From Rhea pennata (taxonomy: Eukaryota; Chordata; Aves; Rheiformes; Rheidae), in contig NC_084669.1 in NCBI RefSeq assembly GCF_028389875.1, positions 30,864,567 to 30,928,566 on the forward strand: a stretch of DNA of 64,000 nt, in the 5' to 3' direction. The position numbers and the translations under genes are program-made. Below the pieces are notes generated by a model. It was given only the letters and a program-made list of their open reading frames with translations, was not told where the DNA came from and ran no database searches. Of the stretch, positions 11,701 through 26,700 are shown piece after piece. Position 1 is the first letter of the stretch, and each line of letters starts with the position of its first letter.

Positions 11701-14700
11701 CAGCATCCTAGAAATACAGTCAGGCTTTCAAGGATATTCCTACTACACGCCTCCCTCAGTTTCTAAAATTCCTGTTATTTCATCTTTCCACTCTTCCTTG
11801 AAAATTACAAAACACCAAGAATAGAATAATTTACATTCTGTTTTTACACTTCAGCCTTCTTTTACTTCTCTTTGTCCCTCTACTTTCTCTGGAGCTCTTG
11901 TAACAAGCAGTATAATGCATTTCATCAAAATCATCTGCCACTTCGAAGGACTCCATGTGAATTTTAATTACTCTGTAATTAAAAATGCATGTATGGGAAG
12001 TGTCTTCCTTACGGATTCACTGTCTGAGACAGAAGATAGTCGCCTTTTTCCTTTCTGTGGCGCGCTTATCTCGGAAGACTGGCTGGTAATGGTGAATCGT
12101 CTGGAGGAGGGATACCTGCTGAAAGACCGGGAGTCTTTAGGGGAAACTCTCAGCAGGGATCCAAGGCAGGGAACATACGTTGCAATGGCTGTTCTAATGG
12201 ATGAGAAGTAGAACCAGTCAGATTTCCTTTGTTAGCACAAAAATCCAGTCACCATAAACAATGCATTTATTCCAAAAGGTAGACTAATGCTGAATGGACT
12301 GAAAAGTTACTGAGGGCACTAAAGAGTTTTCCAGATATCCAGTATCTCTTGTGCAATTACTGTGCAAGATCACTTATTCACAATGTTCTGTGGAATTCAA
12401 ATTTATTGCTTTGCGGGGATAAGGACATCAAAATATAACTCTTCTGAGGGAAGGGAGCTATTAAAATGATGTTTTATCTGCTTTCAGTTTAATCAGGGCA
12501 AATACAGAATTCTGTCCCTTTAAGTGGAACCTTGCAGAAGTACAACGTAATGAATTATTTTAATCTTCACATAAGCAGCTATCCTAGCTTCCTTCTGTGC
12601 ATCTGTCTGCCTGGTATCTGTACAGTTGTACAAAATGTACAGTTACATTAGAGTGTTCATTTCATCATATGCAGTGCAATGAAATTGTTTTGCTCTGCCT
12701 CCCAGTGTTCCCTACTTAAAAGTCTAAGTCTGCATGTTTTCTACCCAGTTCCCCAGTAAGTCTTTGTAAAGCATGAAACAATACTGTATGTTTGGCTTTG
12801 CTGCCATCCTTCAGATCCCACAGCCTGCATCTGCATTTGATATTGTAATGACCTTAGATGTTACAACTCAGAAGAAATACTATTTGAAATACAGAAACTT
12901 AAAGAAAGGTGGGGAAGACAAACAAAATAGGAAAGAGTTGGATTCTTTTATTGAACTGCATCTCTCACAAGCCTGATTAATTTTACAAACTGCTATTTGC
13001 AACACTGACAAATGTCATCTCCCATGGAGATACTTAAAAGAATTTTATGGTGCTTTGATTTGAGCAGGGGAAGGTCTCTATCTTCTATCAAGTGATCAAA
13101 AAGTACAGATCAGCATTCTCTAGCTCCCATCTGCACAGTAATTTGTTCCACGTACAAACTCCACTGACATTTATTTGTCATTGAGAAGTTTTTTGGGGGA
13201 GGAAGAGGCTATTTTGAGAAGGTAAAATGAGCAGGTGAAACAGAGTTCAAGTACTGGTCTCATAAGTAACAAAGTTACTGTCTGATTATCTGTACTGTAT
13301 TAAATATAGCTAATGAGAGTAAACTCACCTGTATTTGGGGTGACCGATGGCATAAATGATGGGGTTGTGGATGGCAGAAGCTTTGGCAATCACAGCTGGT
13401 ATGGAGTTCACGAACGGTGTTATGATGTGGGAATACCTAAAGTAATGCAAATACATTATATATAAATTTTTAGTAGTGAATTCTAGGTAATCTGTGCACA
13501 GTAATATACTGAAGAGACAATGCTTTATTGGTGCTCCAAATAAAGTAAAAGAGGGGATTCTGTATCTAAACAGCAAGTGGGCCAATTTTACATAGTTGGC
13601 CTGCAGAAATCAGCCCCAGGCTAATTGCATTTCTGAGAAACATGATTTTCTTGGTGTTTCTCTTGGGCACTGCCATGCTTTTCTACTAGGACTCAAGATG
13701 GGGGTAACCCCCATGTTGTTTACCCAGGAGTAAACAGTGTGGGACAGTTAGCCTGCGTACACATGAATACATGTTCATTGGAGTATCTGTTCCAAACTCA
13801 ACAGATTAATCTTCTGAGTCAGGCTAATCTTCAGTAATGTGGAATTTAATGGATATGCAGAATGAAGCATTATCAGAAAAGAGAAATCTGTAACAGATAT
13901 ATGAATAAATCTGTTTTCCATTCAGACTTTATTTTTTGCCTGACCTGAACTAAAACTGAAAGGAAGTGTCCTCAGGTGTCACATGCTAGGCTTATGTGTT
14001 GCTGTGACATACGTATTTACAGGTGATGTGCCTCTAAAGGATAAAGTAATGACTGATTTTTATCTGCCATGCTGGTGTCGGCCAGTAAATTTGAAGATAA
14101 CCTGAAGTAACCCATATATTTGTGGTCAGAAGAAAGTCAATAAATCAGTTTAGACCAAAATAACACAGGCAGCGTGTATCAGGCAAATTTTCCTTGCTGG
14201 AATGGACTTTCATTCCCTCTTGAGATGAGAGGGATGGTACTTTGGTGAGACTGTTGGAGAATTCAGCTAAGAGAAATAAACAATGGCAAAAGCCTTGGTT
14301 TAAGCTCACCACTCCCAGAAATTACAACTTTTATAGAACCTGGACACCAACAGTATTAGAGAGCATGATTATGTGCTAGGTTGGTATTCCAAAGCATCCC
14401 TTCCAAAGCATCTTCTAAAGGAATTAAATTTATTCATTACCATGTAAGCTGTTCTGTCAGAGGAGATGGTTTTAGTCCAGGACTGTAGCTACAGACTGCA
14501 TATCAGATTCCCATTTGTGACAAACACTGATTTTATCAGAGTTCATTGTAATAAAAGTTAACATAAGGCCTCCAGGCCTGGTATATTAATCTCTGAAAAA
14601 TTTAACTACGATTGCCTGAAAGGCGTAATTCAGAAATAGAAAACAAGCTGAATGGAGCTCTACTGCTCACCAGATGCCTTTATGAGCAAAATTTGCAAAT

Positions 14701-17700
14701 GCTGATTTGTCAGATACTGTATAGTTATAAAGTTGGCCATTTGTTCAAGTATTTGTCAGTGTGAGACACGGACTAGAATTCAAGTTCATCAGGCACTTGA
14801 TCTTCCTGAAGTAGATACTGAATCATACAGGACAGCCTGGCAGTTCTACATGGCTACAATGCTTAGTTTAAAGCATCTTCTGATTTTTTGAGATGTTGTA
14901 GAGTTAGTGGTGCTGCAGGGTAGCTCTTTTGAGTTTCTTTGTCTTCTTGCTCTTCCTTCATCTCTAGCTGGTCACACATCACCAGTGCTGAATACCCAAT
15001 ACCTAAGTCTCCCTGTGATGGGAGACAGGTGACACTGGATTGACTGTATTGGAAACATCCTATAGATTCAAGTTCCTGAGGGAGGAACTCATTTATCTCC
15101 ATGGAGAAAATGTTTTCTGCTGCTTGGAATTGCCCCTCTGAATTTAATAGGAGGGAATCCTATTCTCTTAGGCAATATTTTTTCTTCTTAAGGGAAAGTT
15201 TTTAGAATTTAGGAAGCTGCCTTTCCCTGCATGGCCCTTTCCTTAGGTGTATGACAACAATCACCACCCTTCATCTACCCAAAATGCATCCATCATAAGT
15301 AAGTTTATCTTGTGTCAAGATAAGAAGATGTACTTGTTATTTCTGACTAGAAAATGACAGGTAAGTGTTTTATGCTGACATATGCACTTGAGTATTTCAA
15401 AATCTTTGCATTTGGCAAGATGTTCTAAAGCAGATAGTCAGGTCTGGTTTAGGAATGCTGAATTGAAGCACAGGAAGATGAAGAGGCTTGTTCAGTGTCA
15501 CACATTAACTTGGGAGAAATATGCACGTAGAGGCAAAACAGCCTGACTTTCAACAAGCCTGCTTGTGCCTGGATTGTATTAACAGTAGTGTGATATCAAG
15601 CTATGTACATGCACTGTATTAATTATTGTGTTTCTGTTGAAAATACTGAACAAAATGCTGACCATTAAATAGATAAAGGACATGCTGAGATGATTGATAT
15701 GTAAGATCTTTAGATCCAGCACCAAAAAGCTCCCCAATGCAAATATGTACTGTATAAGTTTGATGTTGCTTATACATGTAAAGAATTTCAGAAGTTTGAT
15801 GTAACACAAGAAAATAAATGTATAAACAGAAGAAGTGGAGAAAAAGAATTAAGCCTCTTGGTGAGGGTACGGGGTTGCCCTCTTATGTTTCCGTTTTAGA
15901 ACGCTAAATAAAATTTAGATTGTTCAAATGCCCTTGCATAGAAAATCTGCCTTTGGAAATCATCAGCATAATTTCTTATGTTGCTAGTAATAACCTTCCT
16001 GTTCTCTCTCCTTTTTTTTTTTTTTTTTTTTGTTTTAAAAGTCAAACTAAGGAAAAAATCATAGTCAGCATGTGCCTCATTTGTTAAATGTCACTCCTGA
16101 ATATGTGTATGTTCTGAATGCACTTCAGGCATTAGAGTTGACAGGTAGCATTGACTTTTATCCATTGCACCTTTTACAATTTCACACTTCGTGCTTTCAC
16201 TGAATGTATCTTTGCTGATACATTCGTAATTACCCGGCAAAAGCTACCAAAGCAACAACAGAGTATGGTGACCAGGAAATGACATAAAGCAAGATGACTA
16301 TCAGTGCAATTTTGGCCATCTTCCACTCATTTTTCATCCTCTGATACTGTTTCTGAAACTCTTTATTTCCGTGTTTGCATCCAAATGTCTGAACAGACCT
16401 AGGAGAAATACACATATTACAGCAAAAAGGGAGGTAGGGTTGACCAAATAACTTTATAAAATGGGGAAACAATCACTCTCATATTAGTTCATGCTAAAAG
16501 TCATATGCATTTAATGTGTATGTGACCAGTTCCTCACAATTAAAATGCGCTTCCGTTGCACCAATTAATGGCAAAATTCCCATTTGCTTCAGTGCAGAAA
16601 ATAGTCCTTTATTGAAAGTATTTCCAGATAAATCAGGAATTCGAGCTCACTGAGTGATATTAAAGTAAATACACTGGCAAAGCCTTTGCTTCCCTTGGTC
16701 AGATTTTGGATTCGTTATTCTCACTATGAAATTGCTAGATATGTGACTAGGTACGCTGAAGTCAATGGGACAGATTACAGATATTGTGGTAGTCACTCGC
16801 CTTAATTTTTACACCAGTAGTTTTTGTTTCAGAGGCCTATGATTAGATTTTTTACTTTCCTTTAGCTCTTTGTCAAACATGGAATTTGCAGTTCAATTCC
16901 ATCCATTCTTCTGTGGAATAGTTGTTGATGCAATGTTACTAGGTGTTTCTGATAGCTCTTTGGTATTTCTTTTCAGAGTTGGTTAATCTAAATTTCTCAG
17001 GCTGCTACTCATATACTTTTCTGAATCATTAGTGAATATACTGAGTGGCTGTGGCTTAAATTCAGAACCCTGAATAATCCTTTTAAGCATCATACTTCTT
17101 ACTATATTGATTATTGACAGAATTCTTACTTTGTTTCCTTTCTCAGTAATAGATATAAATTCAAATCGAAGAACTTTCTGATTTTCCTTTGTTAGGTTTT
17201 TTTTTTATTTTATTTTTTTAAGAAGCAGTCAAACTAAGGAATGGAAACTTAGACTGTTGGCTACTTACTTGTTGGCCTTCTTGATGGCCTCAAAGATAAA
17301 TATGTAACTGTATATGATAGTAATCAAAGGAATGAAAAAGACAAAGCAGAAAAGCAGCATTGTATAGGCACGGACTGATGGTGTGAAAGTTATGTAGTCC
17401 CAGGAACAGGAAGTCAGCAGACCCTCAGGAACATATGCACCTAGAAAGAAGGACAGGAGAAGAGTTAAACCGTGACGTGATACTTATTAAATATTCCAAG
17501 TGCAGAAGTAAGAGAAGGATACTCAGAATAATGAGGGACTTAGTCCTATTCTCTTTGAGGGAAAAAGAGTTTAAAAGGAAACACAACTCTTCTTTTGAAT
17601 CACCTCCTTTTATTTTCTCTTACTCTGTTGCCCTATTGTATTTAACTGAATCATCCTGTTTTAGTTCTGGAATATAATTTAAAACTCAGCATCGTCAAAA

Positions 17701-20700
17701 GGTGTCTCCAAAGCTTCAGTGCGACTTGGATCAGACCCATGTTGTTTTCCAATACCTCCGTTTCCTCATAAGTTGCTCTGTTCCCCAGGAGTGAAATAAA
17801 ACTGATTGCAGTGGCTGCCTCTTTTTAAGTTCTGTAGATTAGGGAAATGTCTTGTGCAAAGAAGAGAGATTTATTATGCAGATTAAATTAGTTTTGTTGT
17901 GCAATAAAGTCAAGTGTATGTGAAAGAAAAATCACACATATGTAAGATTCTGCCCGAAATACAATCTCTTTAGAGAAACAGTGTCAAACTATTAATAAAG
18001 GAATTGTCAACAGCAATGTATTTTTACCTTTCTATTTTAATTTTCACTCTTTACAGTGATATTTTCTGTTGGACTAACTCTTAAATATATTGTACCAGAT
18101 GTTCCCACATACATCTAATTATTTTATGAGAGGTAGTACTGCAGATACTATTAGATTCTAATTACAAGATAAACTTAATACCCTTCAAGTAATTATTCTG
18201 CATTCTCACATTAAGATTCTAGCATCTAAAACTATATACCATAATTCTCTTCTTAAATCTTCTAATTAAACTGAAGGCTGCTTCTCCAAATACCACAATA
18301 TGTCTGCTTAGCATGCTGCATGTTTAAGGGGAGCCAGAATGACCATAACAAAACAGGAACAGAAAAATCAATTGAAATTCCACTCAGCAACGGAGCTTGT
18401 TGCAACATCCTTTAGGAAAATAAAAAAATTGCAATATTCTCACCTCAGTTGAGCTCGTATTTATTCTATTTTGAAATTAGAGAACATAATAATCGGCAGA
18501 GTTTTTAACTGACAAGTTCATTCTAACGTAGAGACTGAAAACTGATGACTCATGGAAAACGAATTAATAGTACTGAGACAGATTCAAATGGAGAAGAGTA
18601 ACAAAAACTCTGTGTTATAAGCAGTAAGGATCAAGATGTTGTAAATGTGCTCCAATTTCCATGCATAAAAGTTACATTTACAAAAGCAAATTAGTTACCT
18701 ATTTATTACTAAATGCCATTGTTACTGGAAGCCTTAGTGCAGACACCAATGGCTGTCTGGATGATGTGACCAACCCTTAGTGCAATTTGCCCTTCTAGAA
18801 TACAGTCAAGATACATTGAAGACGTACTTGCACAAAACACTCAGACTGTATTCCTCTTTTATATGAATAAAGAGATTCGGATTGCCAGCACTCTCTTACA
18901 CAGCACCTTTGGGAGGAAAGTCATCAGAAAAAAATAGAAATTTATTAATTTCACCTTTACTTCATATTGTTTAGTTCGACTCAACAGAGGAAGGTATGGG
19001 ATAATAGGCAAACCCATTTTTCATTAACTTTGGCCATGATTTTATCTACTGTTCTTTATAGCATAAGTAAGGAGTTCAGGGAAAAGTGCCAGTGTGATAT
19101 AATTTACCATGATATACACACTGTTTTTCTTCTGATTCGAGATCCTTGGTTTTGATATGTATCTAGCAATCTTCCTCAAATTGATTTATTCAAGCCTAAC
19201 ATGCAAGCCCTTAATTCACCCTTCTCCTTCACCTGTAACAGATCAGTCTTTAATCTGTCATTTCCCCGTGCTATGAGGCAAACAAACTTTTATTCCATTT
19301 CACTTACTCCATCCAAAGAATGGTGGGAGACTCCAAGCCAAAGAGTACAGCCAGACTCCTACCAGGATTATTAGTGCCTTCTTCTTAGACATCACTCCAA
19401 TAGAAGCCAGAGGTTTTGTGATGACAAAATACCTGTCCAGGGCAATCACCGTCAAAGTGATCATAGATGTAATGCCAAAAAGAGCTCCGCAGAAGGCATA
19501 CAGCTCACAGCCTTTCAATGAAGATAACAGAAGAAGCAGTGAAATTAATCTACCCTTTCTAATTAAGAAACCATTTCTGGGAGAATTCAAGTCTGTGTTC
19601 CCTATGAACTAGTGTTTTCTGAAATTCTTAAAGCAATGGAGCTTCAGTTTTCTAGCAGTTGTAATTCTGTTTCAGAGCTACTGTCTATCTTGCTAATAAC
19701 ATAATTCATGGAGAAAAAATTTAAAGATTTTGTTTGCTCATATTGCTGGAGATTATAAGATACTTTCACTCACTGGCTTCTGATGTTTCTAATGGGAACA
19801 TTTCAGCAGTTCCATGGCATCTTGCTTGACTCCCAGTTTTACTTCAGCACCCCTGGAAAGAACTATTTTGCTTAACAATATGTGATAGCTACTTTGATAT
19901 CATAGAAGCTACTTTGATACCATAGAATCATTTATATCTAAAGGCCAGCGTAACTGGAGTAAATATTTAGACTATAAATATATTCATGAGTTTGATTTTT
20001 TAATTATTCAAACAACGTAATGCTTAGAAGCCTTTTTTTAATGTGTTCAATTAGACACTTCATGGAAGCCAAAAATACATGTTTTTGATCATCTCTGATC
20101 AAAATAGCAACCTTACTTCTTTGACCTTCCTCTCTATCCATATCTGGTCAGGACGCAAAGACTAGTCTTCCACTTGCTAAAGCTGTGTAGGAAGATGTTC
20201 CACAGGCTTTTTTGCACATTATTGAGCATGACTTGCTAGAACTGTTTGATCTGTACATACATGTCCTATATCAAAGATGAAAATCCCACTCTGTTGAAGT
20301 CTGCAGAAATTTTGCTATTGACTTAAGTCTCACTAAAATTTCAGCTGGGTCTGAGGCCTTTCTGCGGATGGGTAGCCTTCAACCTGCCAGATCAAGGGGT
20401 GGGTTTTAGATTCTGGAGAGCCAGGAATGAGAGAAGGATGATTCAGCAAAGTTTGATTGACATGCATTGCATTATACTCACTGCACCTATAAATGCTGAC
20501 AGAAGTAGTAGATGAGGGTTAAAACCCAACAATAATAAGAAGGAGCAGCTTTAAAGATTTGTTACACTTTGTTTTTTAAGAGACAGCTGAAAGAGTTAAT
20601 AACCATCTCTCCTCATCTGGTTGAATCTCTTGAAACAATCTTTCATGTGATACTGGCTGTTTAGATTATAAATAGGTTTGGGCAGGGAACAAGGGTTTTT

Positions 20701-23700
20701 TTCTAAATGCTCACGAATTTTTTGGTCAGACATTCTAGTCGCTGTTGTCATAAAGCGATGACCAGCTATCTTTTATAAGTTATAAATTATCCCTGATTCC
20801 CACAAGAACATTTACTGAATGCACAGAAAATGTTCAGTTAATATTTTGTTGTGAAAACTCACTTTTGTGAGGCCTTACAGTGAAATTCCCTGAGCAAGTT
20901 ACCTAGAGAAGCTATTAAATTGTATGTTGGGAGTTGATACTCCTTTGTTGTAAAATTCTGTCAGTAACTGAATTATGAGATTTCTGGGAAAGAATGCTGG
21001 CAATATGGGACTAGTCGTATGTGTCACATTACCAATGCCTGCTTTTTATCTCATAAATGTAATTTTCCTCTCCATGGTGGGAATGTATTTATTGCCTCCA
21101 CACAAAATAGTTCAGAGAAAGTTCTCAAGTTTGCAAAAATGAAGTACCTGAGGACTAGGAAATACTTTATTAACTACTGTTAGCATAAGAACATACTAAT
21201 TTCTTAGAAATAGTATATACAGACCTTTCTCACCAAAAATCCAGCGTTTGTGGAGACTGTTGGTGAAAAAAAATGGAGACTGTGTAATGGACATCAGGAA
21301 GTCACTAACAGCTAGATTGATGATGAATATGTTGGCTGGCGTTTGAAGGCTCCTACTCCTAGAAAGAAAAGATCGTAAGGAATGTGGCTAAGCTCCATTG
21401 CCCAGTTAATTATGTTGTTACTCTTTCCTGTGAGCCTTGGAAGGTTCACAAATATCTAGGCCCACTACATAACAAGCTAGAGCAGAGTGCTTCTCGTTTC
21501 TCTAGCAAGAGAACACAAGCAAGGCTCAATTTTGTATCTTTATACTCCTGTGTGTTTTAGAGGATTGCTTTGATAACCAGCTCAGTGATGGGGATAGACC
21601 ACATTGTTCTTTAAATATCCTGACCCAGTGCACTGCATGTCCATGACTAACAGGAAATTAAAGTTGATGTACTCTATGGATTTACTGGATCTGGGTCATG
21701 CTGAGCTGAGGGGGAGGGAAGGGGGCTTTTCCACTGCTGACAAGATCAGCAGTGACTTCCAAATACAGGGATTAAGCAAGCTCACTATGTACCACATCAG
21801 GCATTTTGTTTTATATTAATTCTTCTCCACAACACTCATTTTGCTGGACCAGACACTGACTTTGAAAAGAGCAATAGCCAGCCTTTAGTGTATCCTGTTT
21901 GCATATTTTATTCACAATGGTAGAGTACAGTGCCTTAAAGCATACACATACAAGCTCACCTGAGAGCTCCTCTGGGTTCAGTATAGCTTTCTAGCTCCTT
22001 TCTCAAATTTTGTCTTAGATACAGTTGAAAAGTATCAAAATAAATAATGGGTTCCTTGCACTGATCTGTAATCAGTAGGTCTATCATCCCCCAAGTGTCA
22101 GTTTAGGAGAAGGAGATAGTAGTAGTAGATGCTTAAGGGGGCGCATGTATTTGTTCATTAGTCTACAGAGTTATTGAACATAATTCTGTTTTAGGTAGCT
22201 GTCTGTCTCTTAGAGTTTTGCCATTATTTAAGACACTTCTGGTGTCATCATTGCTTTGCTATCTGTATCCCTTCTTATATTCATAACATCCTGAAATAAA
22301 AACAAGCCATTCTCCTCTGTGTCCTCTACTGGAACTGCAGCTGCTGTGACTGGATTTCCTGTTTGGGACCAGCTGGAGAACTAAGCTACCCCATGTACTT
22401 TGTCCTTCTCTCACATACCTAGTCTACATGCCAGCACCGTTTCTGTCCTGTTTCATTCACACCAAAGCATTGGCACCTACTCGGAATGCACACACTGTTT
22501 TCTGTTACAAACCTAACAGAAAATACGAGATTGCCTGGGAAAAGTTGCCACTATCTCATACTTTGTAATCTACTGTTTAATTCACCAGATAAATACAGCC
22601 TCTCGACCAAGATTAGTTTGGCCCACACCCCGGGGATTTAAGCTAACACAGTAAAAGTTATCATATAATTGTTATTATTTAGGCTTATTACAGTAGTGCC
22701 TAAAGACCAATCAAAAAGTAGGGCCTCACTGGCCCAGACGTCACGTAGGTGATCTCTGCCCCAGTGCAACAGAACAGAAACCAGATGAGTGAATAGGAAT
22801 GCTGCAAATATCACATTGTGGTCAGAGATCAGATTTCCTTTGGATATAAAAGTTGGGATGTGGCTTTAGTTAACAGGAAGTAAGCAAAAAGGTAGTAAAT
22901 GTGATGGAAGTTCATAGCCAGTAAGGGACAGAGGGAGACAGAGCAAAGGAGAATTAAGTAATGTGTCTTTTCTATGTAAGATAGAAAAGTCATGTGGAAG
23001 AGGCAGGAGCAAAACATCCCATCAGTCCAGTGCAGAACAGCCAATAGTTGAAAGTGGACTGAATGTTTTCTGTTGACTCCTTTTCTGTTGCTTGGAACAT
23101 CTGCATGGTTCTTCCTCTGTTTTTCTAACACACCATGGTTAATGGGAAGAAATCAGAGTGAAATGGCAGGTTGTCACTTTTTTCCTGGAGAAGTATCTCT
23201 CAGTACATTTTGCTATGATGGCGTTCTGCAGTGCATTTGCAGAACACAGTTACAATGCTGTTAAAGCCCATCCATGTGAGTGCTGAAACAATACCCGAAC
23301 AAAAGAGTTACCTGCAGAAAGCATAGATGACCAAGAAATTACCCAGAGTTCCAGTGATTCCCACTGTAAGAATGACTGCTCCAATCGTGTAATGGGCATG
23401 GTCTGGGACATCCACTGTTGGAAAGGCACGAGGAACATCTTGTGCGGTCATCTTCTACAGAGTAAGCAAAGATTCACAGGTACTGTCAGACTTGACTGAG
23501 TAAGCTGGCACATGCTTCTTCTCAAGAGGAGGAAGTGGACAAGAATGGCAAAAACCAACAAGCAAAAAAGGTCAGAATAAGCAAATTGCTTTCAAATTAC
23601 ATTTATTGTTGATCATCTCCCGAGAATAAATACACCATCAGCACTGCAAAGGTCAAAGGGTATTTTAGATGTTTACTGTTGTTTAGCCTTTTGGTGAAGA

Positions 23701-26700
23701 AAACCAGTATGTTTCAACAAAAAGAAACAGGAATATGGAAGAGAAAAAGAGAGACAGAGGGGGATCCTTTGTGTTGCTTCTGACATCAAGTAATGCCATA
23801 CTTAACAGCAAGTAAATTTTCTGCAATTTTCATTTCAGGAAAATTTCTGTACTTTTGAAGTGTGATTTCTGTTGTCCTCTCTGTAGTCCTGGCTAGACTT
23901 CTCAAATTAAGTAGAAATGATCTATGTATAGATATGCATTTAATCCTTTAGAAGTATGCCCGTTTTGTTTCTCCCATTGAATAACTAACACTAAATTGCT
24001 AGTTGCCCTCGAGACTTAGTAACCAAAAGCCTGACAGCATTAAGCAAGTCTTACAAACTAAATTAACAGTTAGAAAAACTAAAACACAAAAGAATTTTTA
24101 TAAAGTAGCTTGTGTCTTTTATGTGCAAGTTCTCTTTTCACTCTGGACAGAGTGAACATATTTTTCTCTCTGTGAAGTTTGTGATAAAGCAATGATGAAA
24201 GTTTGATGAAAGAGTTTGTGTCTTACCTGTTAATGAACTGTTCTGAAATTCACTAGGCAATTCTGATGACTATAGCATTTTAAATAATAATAGTTTTAAA
24301 ACATTTTCTTGCAAGTGCCAGGAGTCATAAAGACTTTTTAAACCAAGTGCTCCCAACTGAGTCATAAAGCAAACAAGAAGGCTACATGCAGAAAGCAGGA
24401 TGACCTGACAGAAGTGGAAGAGGACGTGGGAACAGCTGCCTAAACTGTCAGCATTCTGCTGCCTGTTGATACAAAGTAAGGCAAGGAGACTTAAACACTC
24501 ACTTCCGTGTAACTGCCACCATCCTACATGTGTCTTGGCATCAGCTCCGACCAACTAATGCCATGAAAAATATCAAGTCCACTCCTCATATATTTCAACA
24601 GACAAATCTCTCTTCTTCATAACCTGACTTTTCAGGATGGCAGTCACTCTGGAACGGCATGCCATGACCGTTGCCCATAACACAAACCTGCAAGCTGCGG
24701 CCATGGCATTTCTCACCTACTGAGCTGTGAGAATCACGCCACGACTGAGCAAAGCCCAGCAGATATTTTGGATCGTTTATAACCTGCTTAGTGTGAATAC
24801 TGTCAACCTGACTTGTGGCCTAGGATCTAGGACAAGCAAATTGCCTGTCTGTGCCTGTGCTAAGCTTAAGTCATGCTATGGAGGTGGCTATATTCTTTCC
24901 AATCACCTGTACTGGCAGATGGTGCTACAACTATCCTCTGTACCCATTTCTAGGAGAAAGAAGGTTGTTGGTAGTAAAGGAAGAAGGTGCCTAGAAGTAG
25001 ATTTAAGGTTTTACTGTTTCACTACAGTTGTGTTAATAGCTTCATCTTACCATCTGGCTCCGCTGTTAAGGTGAAAGTCAGAAATGCCTCCTGTAACAGC
25101 CCAGTTATCAAAGGACATGGATATTTTCAGACAACGGGCAGACATAACTTCTGAGTAAATCTGTGAGACTGGGTTGAAGTAAAGCTAATAGACAGACAAT
25201 ATTTAAAACCAGTGTAGCAGTTGCATGAGGTGGACCCCAGCAGTGTTTGGAATTCTAGAAGAGATTTTCTTTGCTTGTGTCCTGAAGATGGACCTGCAGC
25301 AATCCTCAACATGAATGTGTTCCTTGGTTCCTACATTAGCAGGGATGAAATACGAGACAAGTAGTCTGATCTTAGGGAAAATGTAGCTGTGGCAGTTACT
25401 ATACTTGGAGCAAAATGTTACTATTGCATTAAGGCTAATATGTTAGTTGAATGACAGAGCCATGAAATCTATTGTTGAGGTTCCTTCAGCAAATATAAAT
25501 TGGCCGCACATCATAAACATCAATTTTGCCTAAGTAGAAATTGTTGTATTTAACCTACTGCCAGTAAAGTAACATAAAATCCCATGTAAGTGGAGTGAAA
25601 GTCTGAGTTAAAATTGTTTTAAAGAAATGAGATCAGTTGTGAGATCAGTTGCTTTTTGGTTTGGAGGTTTTTTACTTAGCCTTGTGGCTGGAACATTTTT
25701 TAACTGCTTCTCTACAGAGAATCATGATTATTACTGGAATGGAGATTTCTAGTGTTTTCAGAGTATCCTTTCAGCTATCCATTTAATTAGAACTGAATCA
25801 AGGTAACAGAAATGAAGCAACTAAAGAAGCTTGTTCTGGGCACAAAGAACACATTAAAAATGGCTTTAATATGAACTATATTTGTGGAAGACTCAGAACA
25901 AATAAAAATTAGAAAGATAAATACAAATATAAAGAGAAGTCACAATAGAAGAAAAGGTTATCGAAAGGACAGGAGAAGACTTTAAAAGTACTTCAGGAGT
26001 AAAACAAGTTCAAGGTCAACAGAAATGTCAAATGTTAAGAAAATATAGGAACAATATTTATACTGGAGGAATGATAGGACATAAATAATGATAACAGATG
26101 GAAAGAGAAAAGGTCAGTGTCAAAGAGGAATAGATTCACATTTTAATGTGGACTTCTGTAGGCCTGGGATTTTCACCACAGGGTCCAATGCTGGCTATTC
26201 TCTAAGAAAAAATAAATTCAATTATTAAAAACAGTCATTTCAGAGTTTTTGTTGGAAATAAAGGTTTCATTCAGAGCTCCTTTAAGTCAATAGAAGGGTA
26301 TTCATTTACTCAGAAGGCATCAGAGAGGTCCTAAGCACGCCAGACACATCAGTGAGCTGTGTACATATAGCTTCCTCTCTAGAAGAAAACACGTATCTCT
26401 CTTGAGTTCATCCCTCAGTCTTCTAAGGGATAGGTATATCAAACAAAAGGAGGAGTAGAAAAAGTGTTTGAGGAAGTCAAATCAGCAGGATAATCAAGAA
26501 ATCAATTTACAGTTCTTGTCTCTATTTGGTTTCAGTTGGTGGACAGTGCACTACAGCTTTCCTGAGCCAACAAAGATAACATGTATTGGAGGCAGTGGAC
26601 TACTGGGTGCGAGTATACCTACAGGCTTACTGTGTTGAGGGTGGCTTGGACTACTACTAATTCTGTAGAAACAATTCCTTTGGAAGCACCAACTTCCTGA

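Noticed and set aside
11915..12211. 98-codon plus-strand frame
   Set aside because: It is the antisense shadow of OPN4 exon 8.
14863..15102. Minus-strand frame [17 protein letters not shown] inside OPN4 intron 6
   Set aside because: No suitable acceptor/donor pair in phase 2, and exons 6 and 7 join perfectly without it at a conserved site.
23451..23451. ATG at 23451 as the main OPN4 start
   Set aside because: The exon has a proper acceptor just upstream and a matching phase-0 exon at 31.8 kb that resembles the human N-terminus. Kept only as a possible alternative.
24270..24554. Minus-strand frame starting [13 protein letters not shown] with a GTGAGT nearby, considered as OPN4 exon 1
   Set aside because: Its donor would be in phase 1 and would put exon 2 out of frame. 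The exon at 31838-31981 fits phase and similarity better.
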